From Bryobacteraceae bacterium (lineage in GTDB: Bacteria > Acidobacteriota > Terriglobia > Bryobacterales > Bryobacteraceae), in the NCBI GenBank assembly GCA_019748195.1, contig JAIEPW010000064.1, positions 39,529 to 103,528 of the forward strand: a DNA stretch of 64,000 bases, in the 5' to 3' direction. Below the pieces are notes generated by a model. That model was not told the origin of the DNA and made no database searches. It saw nothing but the letters and a program-made list of their open reading frames with translations. Positions 8,619 through 20,150 of this stretch are shown piece by piece. The first letter of the stretch is position 1, and each line of letters starts with the position of its first letter. The position numbers were made by a program, and so were the translations under genes.

Positions 8619-9305
8619 TCAAGGCAGAATTTCGAACTCCACCATGACTCGAGCCTCCACCTGCAACAGGCCGGGTTCGATCGGAGTCGTTACCGCCGTG
8701 GTCACACTGCTGCGAAAATCGAATGGGCCGGAGATGCTTCCGGTCTCTTCCGCCACAATCACGTTGCCCAACCGCAGCCCCAGCCCCTGCGCGATCGCCT
8801 CCGCCTTGGCGCGCGCCTTCTGTCCCGCGACCCGGAGCGCCTGCGCGCGCAACGTGTCCTCGTCACGCAAACTCAGCGTAAGCCCGTTCACGCGATTCGC
8901 GCCCGCCGCGATTCCTGCGTCAATCACCCGGCCCACCAGGTTTAAGTCGATCACCGTCGCCTGCACGGTATTGGTCGCCGTGTAACCCGTGATTACCGGC
9001 GGATTCTGATCACGGGACGGGCCGAAATTCGGTGAAAGATTGTAGTTGATGGTCCGGATATCGGCGGTGCCACCGAGCAGCTTGCGCAGCTCGTTGATCA
9101 CGTTGGTTGCTGCGGTCGCATTGCGCGCGGCGGCATCGGAAGCGGTGGCGGCCTGGGTGACGACGCTCAGGGACACGCGAGCCTGGTCCGGCCGCGCGGA
9201 AACCGTTCCCTCGCCAATCGCGCGCACCGAGCGGCGAAGCGGAGCGGTCTGGCACAAAGCGGCGATAGGAAGAAACAGCGAAATAGCAAGAGCGATCTGC
9301 CTCAT
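8619..9305 (-). CDS. SIMPL-domain (DUF541) secreted protein, copy 2
   Basis: A 228-residue paralogue of the neighbouring SIMPL protein. It has a signal peptide of about 18 residues ending near AALCQ, the RAIGEGTVSARPDQARV strand, and the same GQKARAKAEAIAQGLG helix. It differs mainly in the central loop (NFGPSRDQNPP) and lacks the hydrophobic insertion seen near the end of copy 1. The 82-base gap between the copies holds no evident terminator, so they may be co-transcribed. The ADOP permease lies upstream on the same strand. Confidence 0.85.
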   Translation of the reverse strand: MRQIALAISLFLPIAALCQTAPLRRSVRAIGEGTVSARPDQARVSLSVVTQAATASDAAARNATAATNVINELRKLLGGTADIRTINYNLSPNFGPSRDQNPPVITGYTATNTVQATVIDLNLVGRVIDAGIAAGANRVNGLTLSLRDEDTLRAQALRVAGQKARAKAEAIAQGLGLRLGNVIVAEETGSISGPFDFRSSVTTAVTTPIEPGLLQVEARVMVEFEILP

Positions 9306-9344
9306 ACCGAAAGCCTACCACCGAACGGCGCGCGGTTCCTGGGG

Positions 9345-11780
9345 TCAATCGTGCCGCAACGCCCCGATGGGATCGATGGAAGCAGCGCGTCGCGCCGGGA
9401 AGTAGGCGGCCGCCACACCCACCAGGAGCATCACCGCCGGCGTCGCAGCGAACACCAGCGGATCAAACGCGCTGACGCCGACGAGCTGGCCGCGGATCGC
9501 CATCGCGCCAAGCAACGCAAGCCCGAGTCCCACGGCCACGCCCGCGCCGGCAAGCAGGAAGCCGCGCTTCAACACCATTCCGAGCACGTCCGCCGGACGC
9601 GCGCCGATGGCCATCCGGACGCCGATTTCGCGCGTCCGGCGGCTGACCGAATAGGCGATTACGCCATAGAGCCCGATTACGGCGAGCATCAGGCCCACGC
9701 CGCCGATCACCGTGACAATTTGCGCCGAGATGCGGTTGCCGAACAGCGCGCCTTGGCGGAAGAAGTGATCGAGCGTTTGCACTTCCTCCACCGTTACGCC
9801 CGGATCCAGGCGGCGGACCTCGGCCTGCACTGTTTGCGCCAGCAAGCCGGGGTCGCCCGAAGCGGCTTCCACAAAGACCGTCCAGCGGTTTACGTATTGC
9901 TGAGTCGCGGGCAGGTAAAGATGACGCCGGGGGGCCTCCTCGATCACGCGGTATTTGGAATTCCGGGCGACGCCGACCACTTCGCGCGGCATGCCGTCCA
10001 CGATAATTCGCTGTCCCACGGGATTGCGATTCGGCCAGTATGCCGCGGCCGTCGCCTCATTAATCACGGCGACGGGCGGCGAGTCTTTCTGGTCCGTGTC
10101 GCGAAAGCCGCGACCGGCGACGATGGGAATGCGCATGGTGTCGAACCACGCGGCGTCCACCTGGTTGCGATCCACGCTCAGTTGCTTCTGCTTCCCGGCG
10201 TCCTCGAAGCCGGGCACTTCGATGGTGGATTGGCTGCTGGAAAAACCGAGCGGGACGTGCTGGGCCAGCGTCGCGGAGCGGATGTTGTGAGCTGTCCGCA
10301 GGTTGACGAGTAACTGCTCCTGGAACCTGCGCCCTTCGGCTTCCGTGTAGCGCGACAAGGACGCGTCCATGGTGGCGATCAGCATGCCTTGGGTGCGGAA
10401 GCCCGGATCGAAGCGCTCCAGCTTCGCCAGATCCAGGATCAGCAGACCGGCAATGGTAAGCAGGGGCAGCGCCACCGCTACCTGCCCGGCGACGAGAACG
10501 TCGCGAAAAGCGATCCGGCGCCCACGCTTCGCAGGCCCGCTGTCGCCCGATTTCAACACGGACGCCAGGTCGGTTTTCAACATTTGGAAGGCCGGCGCGA
10601 GTCCAAAGAGCAGCGAACTCAATACAGCGGCCGCGAGGCAGAACAGAAGCACGCGTTCATCCAGTCGCATGGTCAGCGATACCGGGAGCGTGGTCGGGAG
10701 TTCCAGCGTGTTCAGGGAGCGGATGGCGCCTACCGAGATCGCCACGCCGCCCGCGCTCCCCAACAAAGCGAGCAAGAGGCTCTCGGTCATCAACTGCCGC
10801 AGCAGGCGGCCCCTGCCGGCGCCGATCGCAATGCGGACCGCCATCTCTCGCGATCTCGCGCGAGCCCGGCTGAGGAGCAGGTTGGCGACATTCGCGCACG
10901 CGATCAGCAGCACGATTCCGGAGACGGCCAACAGCATGATGACCAGGGTCCAGCGCCCAGGGTCCCCGTGAATCTGAGCTTCCCGCTCGGTCATCGCAAG
11001 CACGCTCCAGCCCCGGTTGGTGTCCGGGTAATTCCGTTCCAGGTTCGCGGCGATTCCTCTCAGCTCCGCGTTCGCTTGTTCCGGGGTCACGCCTGGCTTC
11101 AGCCGCGCGTGCACCTCCAGGCTGCGCCGCGTGCGGTCCTCCAGTCGCACGGGATCGGCGGCGATTAGAACCACGGATTCCTTGGGGATGTAAACTTCCT
11201 CGCGAACCAGCCGGTGCAATCCTGTGAACGACTCGGCGGCGACGCCGATCACCGTGAAGCCGACCTTGCTGAGCTTCAGCGTGCGCCCGATAATGCCAGG
11301 ATCTCCTGAGAAGCGCGATATCCACGTGTTGTAGCTGAGAATCATCACCGGGGCGCGCAACTCGTCGGACCGGAACGTGCGTCCCGCCGCCATGGGTACG
11401 CCGAGCACGTCGAAGTACTCCGGGCTGACGGACAGGCCGAGGGTGGTTCGCGCCGGAGCTTCCGCGGAGGTACTGAAGCCCAGCGGGACGTGATTGGCGG
11501 CGACCATCCCTTGCAGCGACCGGGCCTGTGCGCGCAGTTCGCGGAAATCCGGGTAGGAGACCTCGCCCTCGTTGGTGGTGGCCGTGACGCCGAAAATACG
11601 GATCAGCTTCTCCGGTTGGGCGACAGGGGCCGGGCGCAGCACCAGCGCATCCCCGAAGCTGAACATCGCCGTGCTGGCGCCGATGCCCGCGGCGAGAGAA
11701 AGTACCGCCACCACGGTCACGCCAGGTGTCGAAAGAAGCAGGCGGATGCCGTGTTTCACGTCTTGCAAGAGGGTGCGCAT
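9345..11780 (-). CDS. ABC transporter permease, duplicated (ADOP/MacB-type)
   Basis: An 811-residue membrane protein with two FtsX-like permease units, each preceded by a MacB-type periplasmic core: the full-length duplicated permease common in Acidobacteria. The N-terminal helix is at about 18-40 ([15 protein letters not shown]), with helix clusters near 270-400 and 680-805 and a periplasmic region at 50-250. I chose the ATG at 11780, not 11816, because GGAGG lies a few bases upstream and the protein then begins [11 protein letters not shown] as in the family. No ATPase gene is adjacent, so it is an orphan permease. Substrate unknown; export of peptides or lipids is the family expectation. 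Confidence 0.88.
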   Translation of the reverse strand: MRTLLQDVKHGIRLLLSTPGVTVVAVLSLAAGIGASTAMFSFGDALVLRPAPVAQPEKLIRIFGVTATTNEGEVSYPDFRELRAQARSLQGMVAANHVPLGFSTSAEAPARTTLGLSVSPEYFDVLGVPMAAGRTFRSDELRAPVMILSYNTWISRFSGDPGIIGRTLKLSKVGFTVIGVAAESFTGLHRLVREEVYIPKESVVLIAADPVRLEDRTRRSLEVHARLKPGVTPEQANAELRGIAANLERNYPDTNRGWSVLAMTEREAQIHGDPGRWTLVIMLLAVSGIVLLIACANVANLLLSRARARSREMAVRIAIGAGRGRLLRQLMTESLLLALLGSAGGVAISVGAIRSLNTLELPTTLPVSLTMRLDERVLLFCLAAAVLSSLLFGLAPAFQMLKTDLASVLKSGDSGPAKRGRRIAFRDVLVAGQVAVALPLLTIAGLLILDLAKLERFDPGFRTQGMLIATMDASLSRYTEAEGRRFQEQLLVNLRTAHNIRSATLAQHVPLGFSSSQSTIEVPGFEDAGKQKQLSVDRNQVDAAWFDTMRIPIVAGRGFRDTDQKDSPPVAVINEATAAAYWPNRNPVGQRIIVDGMPREVVGVARNSKYRVIEEAPRRHLYLPATQQYVNRWTVFVEAASGDPGLLAQTVQAEVRRLDPGVTVEEVQTLDHFFRQGALFGNRISAQIVTVIGGVGLMLAVIGLYGVIAYSVSRRTREIGVRMAIGARPADVLGMVLKRGFLLAGAGVAVGLGLALLGAMAIRGQLVGVSAFDPLVFAATPAVMLLVGVAAAYFPARRAASIDPIGALRHD

Positions 11781-11838
11781 GGAACCTCCGGACGGGAGAC
11801 GCCCCCGCACTCGCATTCTTTACAGCCGCGATCGCATA

Positions 11839-13047
11839 ATGGAGGAAGTGTCCCAATTACCGGTTGCTGAGCAACTTACGTATCTGAAAAAAGGGTTGGC
11901 GGAGTTAATCCGCGAGGAGGATCTGGCGGAGCGCCTGAAGCTCCGGCAGGCAGAGAACCGGCCTTTGCGCGTAAAAGCGGGTTTCGATCCGACGGCGCCC
12001 GATCTCCACCTGGGGCATACCGTCTTGATCCGTAAGATGAAGCATTTCCAGGACTTAGGGCATCATGTCATCTTCCTGATCGGGGATATGACGGGGCTGA
12101 TCGGCGACCCCACCGGGCGCAACATCACTCGTCCGCCCATGACGCCGGAAGAGATCGCAAAGAATGCCGAGACGTACCGGGCGCAGGTGTTCAAGATCCT
12201 GGACCCCGAGAAAACCGAAGTCAACTTCAACTCCCGCTGGCTGGAGGGGCTGAATTTCCCCGCCCTGGTGCGGCTCAGTTCGCAGTACACTGTGGCGCGC
12301 CTGCTGGAGCGGGACGATTTTTCGAAGCGCTTGCGGGAAGGAACAGCGATTTCGGTGCACGAGTTGCTCTATCCGTTGGCCCAAGCCTATGATTCGGTGG
12401 CACTTGAGTGCGACGTCGAGCTGGGCGGGACAGATCAGAAGTTCAATCTGTTGGTGGGGCGCGAGATCCAACGCGGCTACGGACAGCCGCCGCAGGTGGT
12501 GGCCACCGTCCCCATTTTGGAAGGCACCGACGGGGTCGAGAAGATGTCTAAGTCCAAAGGCAACTACATCGGCATCACCGAAGCTCCCAAGGTGATGTAT
12601 CGAAAGGTGATGGGCATTTCGGACGCGCTTATGTTCCGCTATTATGAGTTGTTGACCGATCTGCCCCTGGCGGAAATCCAGGCGTTGCGCGCCTCTGAAC
12701 CGATGGCGGTGAAGATGGAGCTGGCGCGGCGGATTGTCCGCGATTTTCATGGTGACGCAGCGGCGCGGCAGGCGGCCGAAGACTTCCAGCACGAAGTTCG
12801 CGAAGGGGCTATGCCCGTGGACGTTGAAACCGCGGCGCTTCCCGAACAGGCGCGCGTAGCAGGTGGCTTTCAGGTGGCCAAGATGCTGGTGGGCGTGGGG
12901 CTGTCGCCATCGCGAACCGAAGCGGAGCGGATGTTGAAGCAGGGGGCGGTGGAGATCAACGGGACCGCTTACAAGGAAATCACCTGGCAGGGGTCGGGCG
13001 AGGTGACGGTTCGGTTGGGGAAGAAGTGGAAGAAGCTCGCGGTGTAG
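11839..13047 (+). CDS. tyrS: Tyrosyl-tRNA synthetase
   Basis: Charges tRNA-Tyr. The 402-residue class I enzyme has a HIGH-type motif HLGH at 57-60, a KMSKS motif at 235-239, the nucleotide-fold segment [14 protein letters not shown] between them, and a C-terminal S4 RNA-binding domain with [19 protein letters not shown]. An upstream extension of the frame is antisense to the ADOP gene and is not coding. The start at 11839 leaves 58 bases to the divergent permease start, so both promoters lie in that gap or reach into coding sequence. Confidence 0.96.
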   Translation: MEEVSQLPVAEQLTYLKKGLAELIREEDLAERLKLRQAENRPLRVKAGFDPTAPDLHLGHTVLIRKMKHFQDLGHHVIFLIGDMTGLIGDPTGRNITRPPMTPEEIAKNAETYRAQVFKILDPEKTEVNFNSRWLEGLNFPALVRLSSQYTVARLLERDDFSKRLREGTAISVHELLYPLAQAYDSVALECDVELGGTDQKFNLLVGREIQRGYGQPPQVVATVPILEGTDGVEKMSKSKGNYIGITEAPKVMYRKVMGISDALMFRYYELLTDLPLAEIQALRASEPMAVKMELARRIVRDFHGDAAARQAAEDFQHEVREGAMPVDVETAALPEQARVAGGFQVAKMLVGVGLSPSRTEAERMLKQGAVEINGTAYKEITWQGSGEVTVRLGKKWKKLAV

Positions 13048-13111
13048 CGATTTTGTGCCGGATTCCAGATGTAAAACCTCGCCTGCTTCTGGACTGTGGA
13101 CTAGAAACTCG

Positions 13112-13140
13112 TTGACAGTTGTGAATCGAGATGTTAGATT
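13112..13140 (+). promoter_or_regulatory. Strong sigma-70-type promoter
   Basis: TTGACA at 13112-13117 and TAGATT at 13135-13140 are separated by 17 bases. The surrounding 13048-13160 stretch is the most AT-rich non-coding DNA nearby and holds only a weak 6-bp inverted repeat after tyrS. The promoter would drive the small ORF at 13161 and the 245-residue gene behind it. Confidence 0.6.
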
Positions 13141-13160
13141 TTCCTAGGAAAGGAGGCACC

Positions 13161-13256
13161 GTGCGTCAATATTGCACTGGCATGTTTAGTCAAGCTTGCA
13201 ACAGGTTCGGCGCGGCACAAGGTGACTCGCTTTCTCTCTCCTTCCGCTGCGCCTGA
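13161..13256 (+). CDS. Small ORF (31 aa) with strong ribosome-binding site
   Basis: GTG-started frame preceded by AAAGGAGG with a short, near-ideal spacer and placed directly after a consensus-like promoter. The peptide is 31 residues, has three cysteines (near 5, 13 and 30) and a serine/leucine-rich end, and no signal peptide or membrane helix. It stops 33 bases before the next gene, which has its own AAGGAG site. It could be a leader peptide controlling that gene or a free small protein. No homology is claimed; support is the promoter, the ribosome-binding site and the spacing. Confidence 0.4.
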   Translation: MRQYCTGMFSQACNRFGAAQGDSLSLSFRCA

Positions 13257-13289
13257 CAGTTAACCCAACCCACATCTAAAAGGAGTCGT

Positions 13290-14027
13290 ATGACGACAGA
13301 GTATTTGTGTCGGCACTTCTCCCGAATGGGCGCGCGTCTGCGTGTGATCCAGGCAGATGAGCGGCAAAGGGCGAAGATCCGAATCGATGTCGGCAGGGAT
13401 CGCAGCGGCGAGTTCTTCGACATCCGATGTCAGCCAGGAGTTTTTCCGGAGGTTCTTGATGTGCAGCCGCAGCATCGGCATTTGGTGCTGATGGTTCGCG
13501 ATGGAACCGCAAAGGACAAGTTCCTGCTTGGACGGGATGAGCGGCATTGGTTTGCCGCCGCCGTACCCGGCGACCACGTGCACGATGTCCGTACAGCCAT
13601 CGATAGTCTCAGGCCCGTCGGGGCCAGGGATCGTCGCGCGATACGGCAAGGCGAGTGGTTCTTCATCCCGGACCCGATCGTTCCCGATAAGGACGCGGTG
13701 ATCCACCGCAATGAGCCTCTCAGCCGCGGAGCTGGAAGCAAACCTCATGTTTGCGAAGAGCTGCTGAGGCGGGGCGGCGTAACTGTGATGGTGTCTCCTG
13801 AGTACCCAACGGGGATCAGTCCTGCGGAGTATGAGGCGCTCATCTCCGCTCAACCGCGATTGCGCAGGCGCTCCTGGCGCCGGATGACTCGCGACGCAGA
13901 AGTCTACGCTCGCGGTGTCGTTCGCCATCGAGACCACAGAACGGTGCATCTCGATGGATGGCATCGCGTGTTCATGAACCGGGAGAGCGAAGCGCGGCAT
14001 GCGCCGCAAATCGCGTTTCTCGACTAG
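13290..14027 (+). CDS. Conserved protein of unknown function, 245 aa
   Basis: Not assigned to a named domain. It is a soluble, arginine- and histidine-rich protein with no signal peptide or membrane helix. Readable landmarks are [17 protein letters not shown] at the start, GEFFDI and [18 protein letters not shown] near 40-70, [11 protein letters not shown] near 85, [10 protein letters not shown] near 122, [14 protein letters not shown] near 143, and [20 protein letters not shown] near the end. From memory, similar proteins occur in planctomycetes and acidobacteria, but I cannot verify this here. The start has AAGGAG about seven bases upstream. The histidines and the [13 protein letters not shown] motifs suggest an enzyme, but no reaction is assigned. 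Confidence 0.75.
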   Translation: MTTEYLCRHFSRMGARLRVIQADERQRAKIRIDVGRDRSGEFFDIRCQPGVFPEVLDVQPQHRHLVLMVRDGTAKDKFLLGRDERHWFAAAVPGDHVHDVRTAIDSLRPVGARDRRAIRQGEWFFIPDPIVPDKDAVIHRNEPLSRGAGSKPHVCEELLRRGGVTVMVSPEYPTGISPAEYEALISAQPRLRRRSWRRMTRDAEVYARGVVRHRDHRTVHLDGWHRVFMNRESEARHAPQIAFLD

Positions 14028-14089
14028 ACCGCAGGCGCGCTGGCTATTCACCAGCGCGCCTCGCACAATTACTCGTCTACGCTGGAATC

Positions 14090-15952
<1,863 letters not shown>

Positions 15953-16004
15953 GTCCGAATGCGCGCAGGCTGTGCACATTCAGGCTCAAGGCCGGCGCGG
16001 ATGG

Positions 16005-17294
16005 CTACTTCTCTTTAATGCGGTAGAGGTGCTTATCTCCGCGGATGTAGATGGAGTCGCCGTCCAGGGCGAGGGATGCCACCACCCGCTCGCCGACGCT
16101 GTTGGTTCCGATGATTTCGTGTTCCGGTCCCGCCTTGACCACGAAGGTCTCGCCTTCCTCGCTGGTGAGCAGGATTTTGCCGTCGAAGGCCACGGGTGAG
16201 GAGTGGAATGGAATCGCCTTCGGCACCCGTTTCCCTTCATACACCAGCTTGCCGGTTTTGGCCTCCAGGCAGGTGAGGGATCCGTTCGGCGCCATCAGGT
16301 ACAGGTAGTCGCCGTAAAGGACCGGGGAGGGGATGTAGGCTGTGCCTTTGTCGAAGGTCCACACGGTGCGGTCCTTGGCGTCTACGTCCAGTTTCATGCC
16401 TAACACCCGCTTCTTCGGGATGTAACCGTTGGGGAAGATCATGCCGTGGCCGGTGACCGGGGTGGCGGCGGCGGTCTGGCCGACGCCTTCGCCGCGCCAG
16501 ATCTCCTTGCCCGTCTTGGGATCGTAGGCGATGGTGGCTTCCGTGCCGGCGGCGATGACCATGTCGACGCCGTTGTGCTTCACGTAAGCGGGCGTGTTCC
16601 AGGTGACCTGAGCATCGCGCTTCACCTTCCACAGCAGTTCTCCATTGCGGGTGGAGATAGCGGAAATAAACGAGTTCTCGCCGGAATCTTCGTCCACCTG
16701 CAGGATCAGGCGGTCGCCGGCAAGAACCGGGGAGGTGCCCGCGCCGAGGCCTACTTTCTTCACGTTGCCGACGGAAGCCTTCCAGAGCTGCTTGCCGTCG
16801 AAATCCATGGCATACAAGCCCTGCGATTCGAAGTAAAAGAATACGCGCTTGCCGTCGGAAACGGGCGTGGGGGAGGCGTAGGTATTGAATTTGTGCCGGC
16901 CGTCGTACACCGGACCCTCATACAACGTCTTATTCCACAACAACTTGCCGGTCCTGGCGTCATACGCGAGGCCGAGCAGCGTCACTTTGCGATCTTCCGC
17001 CGTGGTGTCGGGATGGACGAACGGCTTGCCGCCCAAGGTATGTTCGGGCGCTTTCTGGCCCGGAATCGGGTCGCCCTCGATGGAGGAGGTGAGGAACACG
17101 CGATCCCCGACGATAATCGGCTGGGAGTGGCCCTTGCCCGGGATCTCGGCCTTCCAGGCAATGTTTTCGGTAGCCGACCACTTGACCGGCAGTTTCTTGG
17201 ATTCGAGGACACCGTTGCCGCCCGGTCCGCGGAAGCCCCACCATTCGGCGGAGAGGGAGAGTGCTGCAAGCGCAAGAAGTGCAAAGATTCGCAT
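16005..17294 (-). CDS. PQQ-like beta-propeller exported protein
   Basis: A 429-residue protein with a signal peptide of about 16 residues and then repeated propeller blades marked by ARTGKLLWNKT, RNGELLWKVKR, PKTGKEIWRG and AKTGKLVYEG. This is the non-catalytic PQQ/BamB-like type common in Acidobacteria and Planctomycetes; the calcium and PQQ-ligating residues of true quinoprotein dehydrogenases are not evident. It probably acts in the periplasm as a binding or scaffold protein. The 52 bases after its stop separate it from the secreted unknown, so co-transcription is possible. Confidence 0.82.
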   Translation of the reverse strand: MRIFALLALAALSLSAEWWGFRGPGGNGVLESKKLPVKWSATENIAWKAEIPGKGHSQPIIVGDRVFLTSSIEGDPIPGQKAPEHTLGGKPFVHPDTTAEDRKVTLLGLAYDARTGKLLWNKTLYEGPVYDGRHKFNTYASPTPVSDGKRVFFYFESQGLYAMDFDGKQLWKASVGNVKKVGLGAGTSPVLAGDRLILQVDEDSGENSFISAISTRNGELLWKVKRDAQVTWNTPAYVKHNGVDMVIAAGTEATIAYDPKTGKEIWRGEGVGQTAAATPVTGHGMIFPNGYIPKKRVLGMKLDVDAKDRTVWTFDKGTAYIPSPVLYGDYLYLMAPNGSLTCLEAKTGKLVYEGKRVPKAIPFHSSPVAFDGKILLTSEEGETFVVKAGPEHEIIGTNSVGERVVASLALDGDSIYIRGDKHLYRIKEK

Positions 17295-17362
17295 TGTTGA
17301 TCCTGAAATTCTGAGTATCTCTTAACTGACGAGGGTCCCAAGCCAAAGGTCACCAGGAGGAG

Positions 17363-18132
17363 CTAATCCCGGAAGATCTTAGCCAAGGCAGTTGCCGGAT
17401 CGTCCAAAAACGCTTTTGTGACGCGATAGGGGTCCGTTTCTTCGTAGCGGGCAACGCGGTAACCTTCGTCATTGAGCACCACAATCCGCGCGTTGGGGTA
17501 TCCGAGCAGGATGGGCGAATGGGTGGCGATGATGAACTGCGAATCCAGGTGAATCAGCTCGCGCATGCGGCGCAGCAGGATCAACTGGCGGCGGACAGAA
17601 AGCGCGCTTTCCGGCTCATCGAACAGGTACAAGCCGGCGCCGCGGAGCCGGTTCATGATGAGACCGAAAAAGCTCTCGCCATGCGACTTTTCGTGGAGCG
17701 GACCTCCATAAGCCGGCGTGATCGGCGGCCCGGGACCCGGCTCTTCATCGAGCTTCTCGATTTCGGTGGCGACGTTGTAGAAGCTCTCCGCACGCAGGAA
17801 ATACGTGTCGCGGGGACGTGAATAGGAACGCACCAGCCGCAGGTACTGATGGAGGCAGGAATGGGAGGCTCGGGTGGCGAAGCTGAAGTTGCGGCCTCCG
17901 CCCTCGGCGTTCAGGCCGAGCGCGACGGCAATGGCTTCGAGCAAGGTGGATTTGCCGGTTCCGTTCTCGCCGACCAGAAACGTGACGTGGGGGTCGAACT
18001 CGAGTTGTCCCAGATGCCGGACGGCGGCGATGGAGAACGGGTACTCGCCGGTTAGGGGCGTTTTCTCCGCTTGAGAGAAATGGCGCGAAGGTACGGCTTC
18101 GAAACAGGCGCGCGTGGGCCGCGGGATCGCAC
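17363..18132 (-). pseudogene. AAA ATPase (ABC-like), frameshifted near the 5' end
   Basis: A small SMC/ABC-like ATPase of about 256 residues. The main frame has Walker A GENGTGKST, a LYLFDEPESALS Walker B with signature region, and ATHSPIL. Family members begin with a PYLRAISLKR-type strand, which is found here in another frame from a GTG at 18132 that follows the DUF1801 stop by two bases, with GGAAAG upstream. The frames join if one C is added to the CC at 18067-18068 (one G on the coding strand), giving SLKREKTPLTGEYPF. Such ATPases are standalone and of unknown role. The break is probably a sequence error. Confidence 0.75.
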
Positions 18133-18134
18133 GC

Positions 18135-18593
18135 TTATCTTTCCGGCCTGCGGCGCTTTTCGTAGATGGCCCGCACCACTCTTTTGGGCGGCGGCGGGTC
18201 GCCTTTGGGCCGGATGCTTTGTTCGATCGCCTTGCGGACGAACCTGCGGATGGCGGGGTCCTCCAGGTCCGCCTCGGACGAAATGCGGATGTGCCGGACG
18301 CGGGCGCCCTTGCCCTGCAACTTCTTCTTCGGGTCGGGCAGAGCGGCGCCATAGTTGAATCCCAGGTTTACCCATTTGGCGTAGACGGCGATGTGAATGA
18401 AGGCGTCCAGCGGACGTCCGGTCCAGGTATAGCCGGACGCCACCGCGTTGTAGGCGTCGTAGATCAGTTCGGTGCAACCGGGAGATTCTTCCAGCACCAG
18501 CGCGCGGAGGGCGAGCGCAAGCTGCTGGATGCCGCGGTCGTAGGGGGAGAGAAACTCCAGGTACTCGGGAAGGGGTGCCGGAACATCGCCCAT
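18135..18593 (-). CDS. DUF1801 domain protein
   Basis: A 152-residue cytoplasmic protein of the DUF1801/YdhG-like group, seen in PYDRGIQQLALALRALVLE, YTWTGRPLDAFIHIAVYAKWVNLGF and the C-terminal RFVRKAIEQSI. The family fold is small alpha/beta and its function is not established. Its stop is two bases from the likely GTG start of the ATPase behind it, so the two form one transcript. The start ATG is 52 bases from the divergent dioxygenase gene at 18646. Confidence 0.75.
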   Translation of the reverse strand: MGDVPAPLPEYLEFLSPYDRGIQQLALALRALVLEESPGCTELIYDAYNAVASGYTWTGRPLDAFIHIAVYAKWVNLGFNYGAALPDPKKKLQGKGARVRHIRISSEADLEDPAIRRFVRKAIEQSIRPKGDPPPPKRVVRAIYEKRRRPER

Positions 18594-18645
18594 GCTGAGC
18601 CACTATATACCGGGGACCCGTTGACGCGCGTGCCACACTGAAAGC

Positions 18646-19542
18646 ATGATACTTGGTCTGCACCATGTCACCGCGATCGGTGGCGATCCACGGGATAACC
18701 TGGCGTTTTACTCCGGCCTGCTGGGAATGCGCCTGGTGAAGAAGACAGTCAATTTCGATGATCCCGGCACGTATCACCTCTACTACGGCAATTACAACGG
18801 AGATCCCGGCACGCTGATTACGTTCTTTGCGTGGCCGGGTTCTTTCCGCGGACGTCCCGGCACCGGGCAGCCGACGACCATTTCCCTGAGCGTTCCCAAG
18901 CGTTCCCTTGGCGCGTGGAAAGAGAAGTTCGACGCCAAGGGGATGCACGCGGAAGGTCCGTTCCAGCGTTTCGGAAGCGAGGAATACCTGAGCCTGCAGG
19001 ACCCGGACGGGATCGAGATCGAGCTGGTGGCGTCGGGCTCGGACTCCGAGGAGCCGCGAGTGGAGAAGCTGCACACCATCACGCTGTCGGAGGAAGGCTA
19101 TGAGCGAACGGCGGGACTGTTGACGGGCATCATGGGGTTCCGGCAGGCGGCGGAAAAGAGCAACCGGTTCCGTTTCGAGGCCGGAAGCGGCGGGCCGGGG
19201 ACTTACCTGGACGTCATCTGCGCGCCCGATTTGCGCCGCGGATCAATGGGCGCCGGGACGATTCATCACGTTGCGTTCCGGACTCCGGACGATGAAGCGC
19301 AGAAGAGCTGGCGCGTGAAAGTGGCGGAAGCGGGCTTGAACGTCAGTCCGGTGATGGACCGTCAGTATTTCCATTCGATCTATTTCCGGGAGCCGGGGGG
19401 CGTGCTATTTGAGATCGCGACGGACCCGCCGGGATTCGCCGTGGACGAAGATCTCAGCTCGCTGGGCGAAGCGCTGAAGTTGCCGCCCTGGCTGGAGCCG
19501 ATGCGAGGCTCGATTGAGCGCCGCCTGCCGGGGCTGGCATGA
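18646..19542 (+). CDS. VOC-family ring-cleaving dioxygenase (MhqO-like)
   Basis: A 298-residue glyoxalase/extradiol-dioxygenase-fold protein with two VOC halves. The first opens GLHHVTAIGGDPRDNLAFYSGLLGMRLVKKTVNF with the metal histidine; the second contains GTIHHVAFRTPDD and later FREPGGVLFEIATDPPGF, giving the second histidine and the glutamate ligand. Relatives in the MhqO/MhqA group open hydroquinone rings. The stop overlaps the next start as ATGA, coupling it to the hydrolase; a transporter follows, giving a quinone-detoxification style operon. Confidence 0.88.
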   Translation: MILGLHHVTAIGGDPRDNLAFYSGLLGMRLVKKTVNFDDPGTYHLYYGNYNGDPGTLITFFAWPGSFRGRPGTGQPTTISLSVPKRSLGAWKEKFDAKGMHAEGPFQRFGSEEYLSLQDPDGIEIELVASGSDSEEPRVEKLHTITLSEEGYERTAGLLTGIMGFRQAAEKSNRFRFEAGSGGPGTYLDVICAPDLRRGSMGAGTIHHVAFRTPDDEAQKSWRVKVAEAGLNVSPVMDRQYFHSIYFREPGGVLFEIATDPPGFAVDEDLSSLGEALKLPPWLEPMRGSIERRLPGLA

Positions 19543-20150
19543 GCGGGTTTGTTCACCGGTTCGAGCCCGGCGATCTGCCGCCGCTGCTGCTGCTGCACGG
19601 GACCGGCGCGGACGAAAACGACCTGATCCCGCTGGGACGGATGATCGCGCCGGGGCGGGCGTTGCTGAGCCCGCGCGGCAAGGTGCTGGAGAACGGCATG
19701 CCGCGCTTCTTCCGCCGGTTTTCCGAAGGCGTGTTCGACCAAAAGGATCTGGAGTTCCGCACCGCGGAACTGGCGGACTTCCTGCGTGAGGCCGCCGTAC
19801 AGTATGATTTCGCGCCGCTGAGCCTGATTGCGCTAGGGTACTCGAACGGGGCTAATATCGCCGCCAGCCTGCTGTTGCGCCGGCCGGAGGCGTTGGCGGG
19901 GGCGATGCTGTTGCGGGCGATGTTGCCGTTTGAGCCTACCGAACTGCCGGACTTGACGGGCAAGCCCATTTTTCTTTCGTCCGGGGACCGCGACCCGATC
20001 ATCCCGCCTGAGAACTCAAAGCGTCTCGCGGATACCCTGACCCAAGCGGGAGCGAAGGTCCATCACAACCGGCACTCCGGGGGGCATGGATTGGAAGCGC
20101 GGGAAATCGAGCTCGCCACCGCGTGGTTTCGCGAGGTGACGGGCGGTTGA
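19539..20150 (+). CDS. Alpha/beta-hydrolase, carboxylesterase/MhqD-like
   Basis: A 203-residue phospholipase/carboxylesterase-type hydrolase. It shows LLLLHGTGADENDL (oxyanion region), the nucleophile elbow GYSNGAN near residue 103, the acid in SSGDRDPIIP near 150, and the histidine in SGGHGLE near 182. The combination of VOC dioxygenase and this hydrolase mirrors bacterial quinone-responsive mhq operons. It overlaps the dioxygenase by four bases and the MFS gene by TTGA, so all three are translationally coupled. Confidence 0.88.
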   Translation: MSGFVHRFEPGDLPPLLLLHGTGADENDLIPLGRMIAPGRALLSPRGKVLENGMPRFFRRFSEGVFDQKDLEFRTAELADFLREAAVQYDFAPLSLIALGYSNGANIAASLLLRRPEALAGAMLLRAMLPFEPTELPDLTGKPIFLSSGDRDPIIPPENSKRLADTLTQAGAKVHHNRHSGGHGLEAREIELATAWFREVTGG

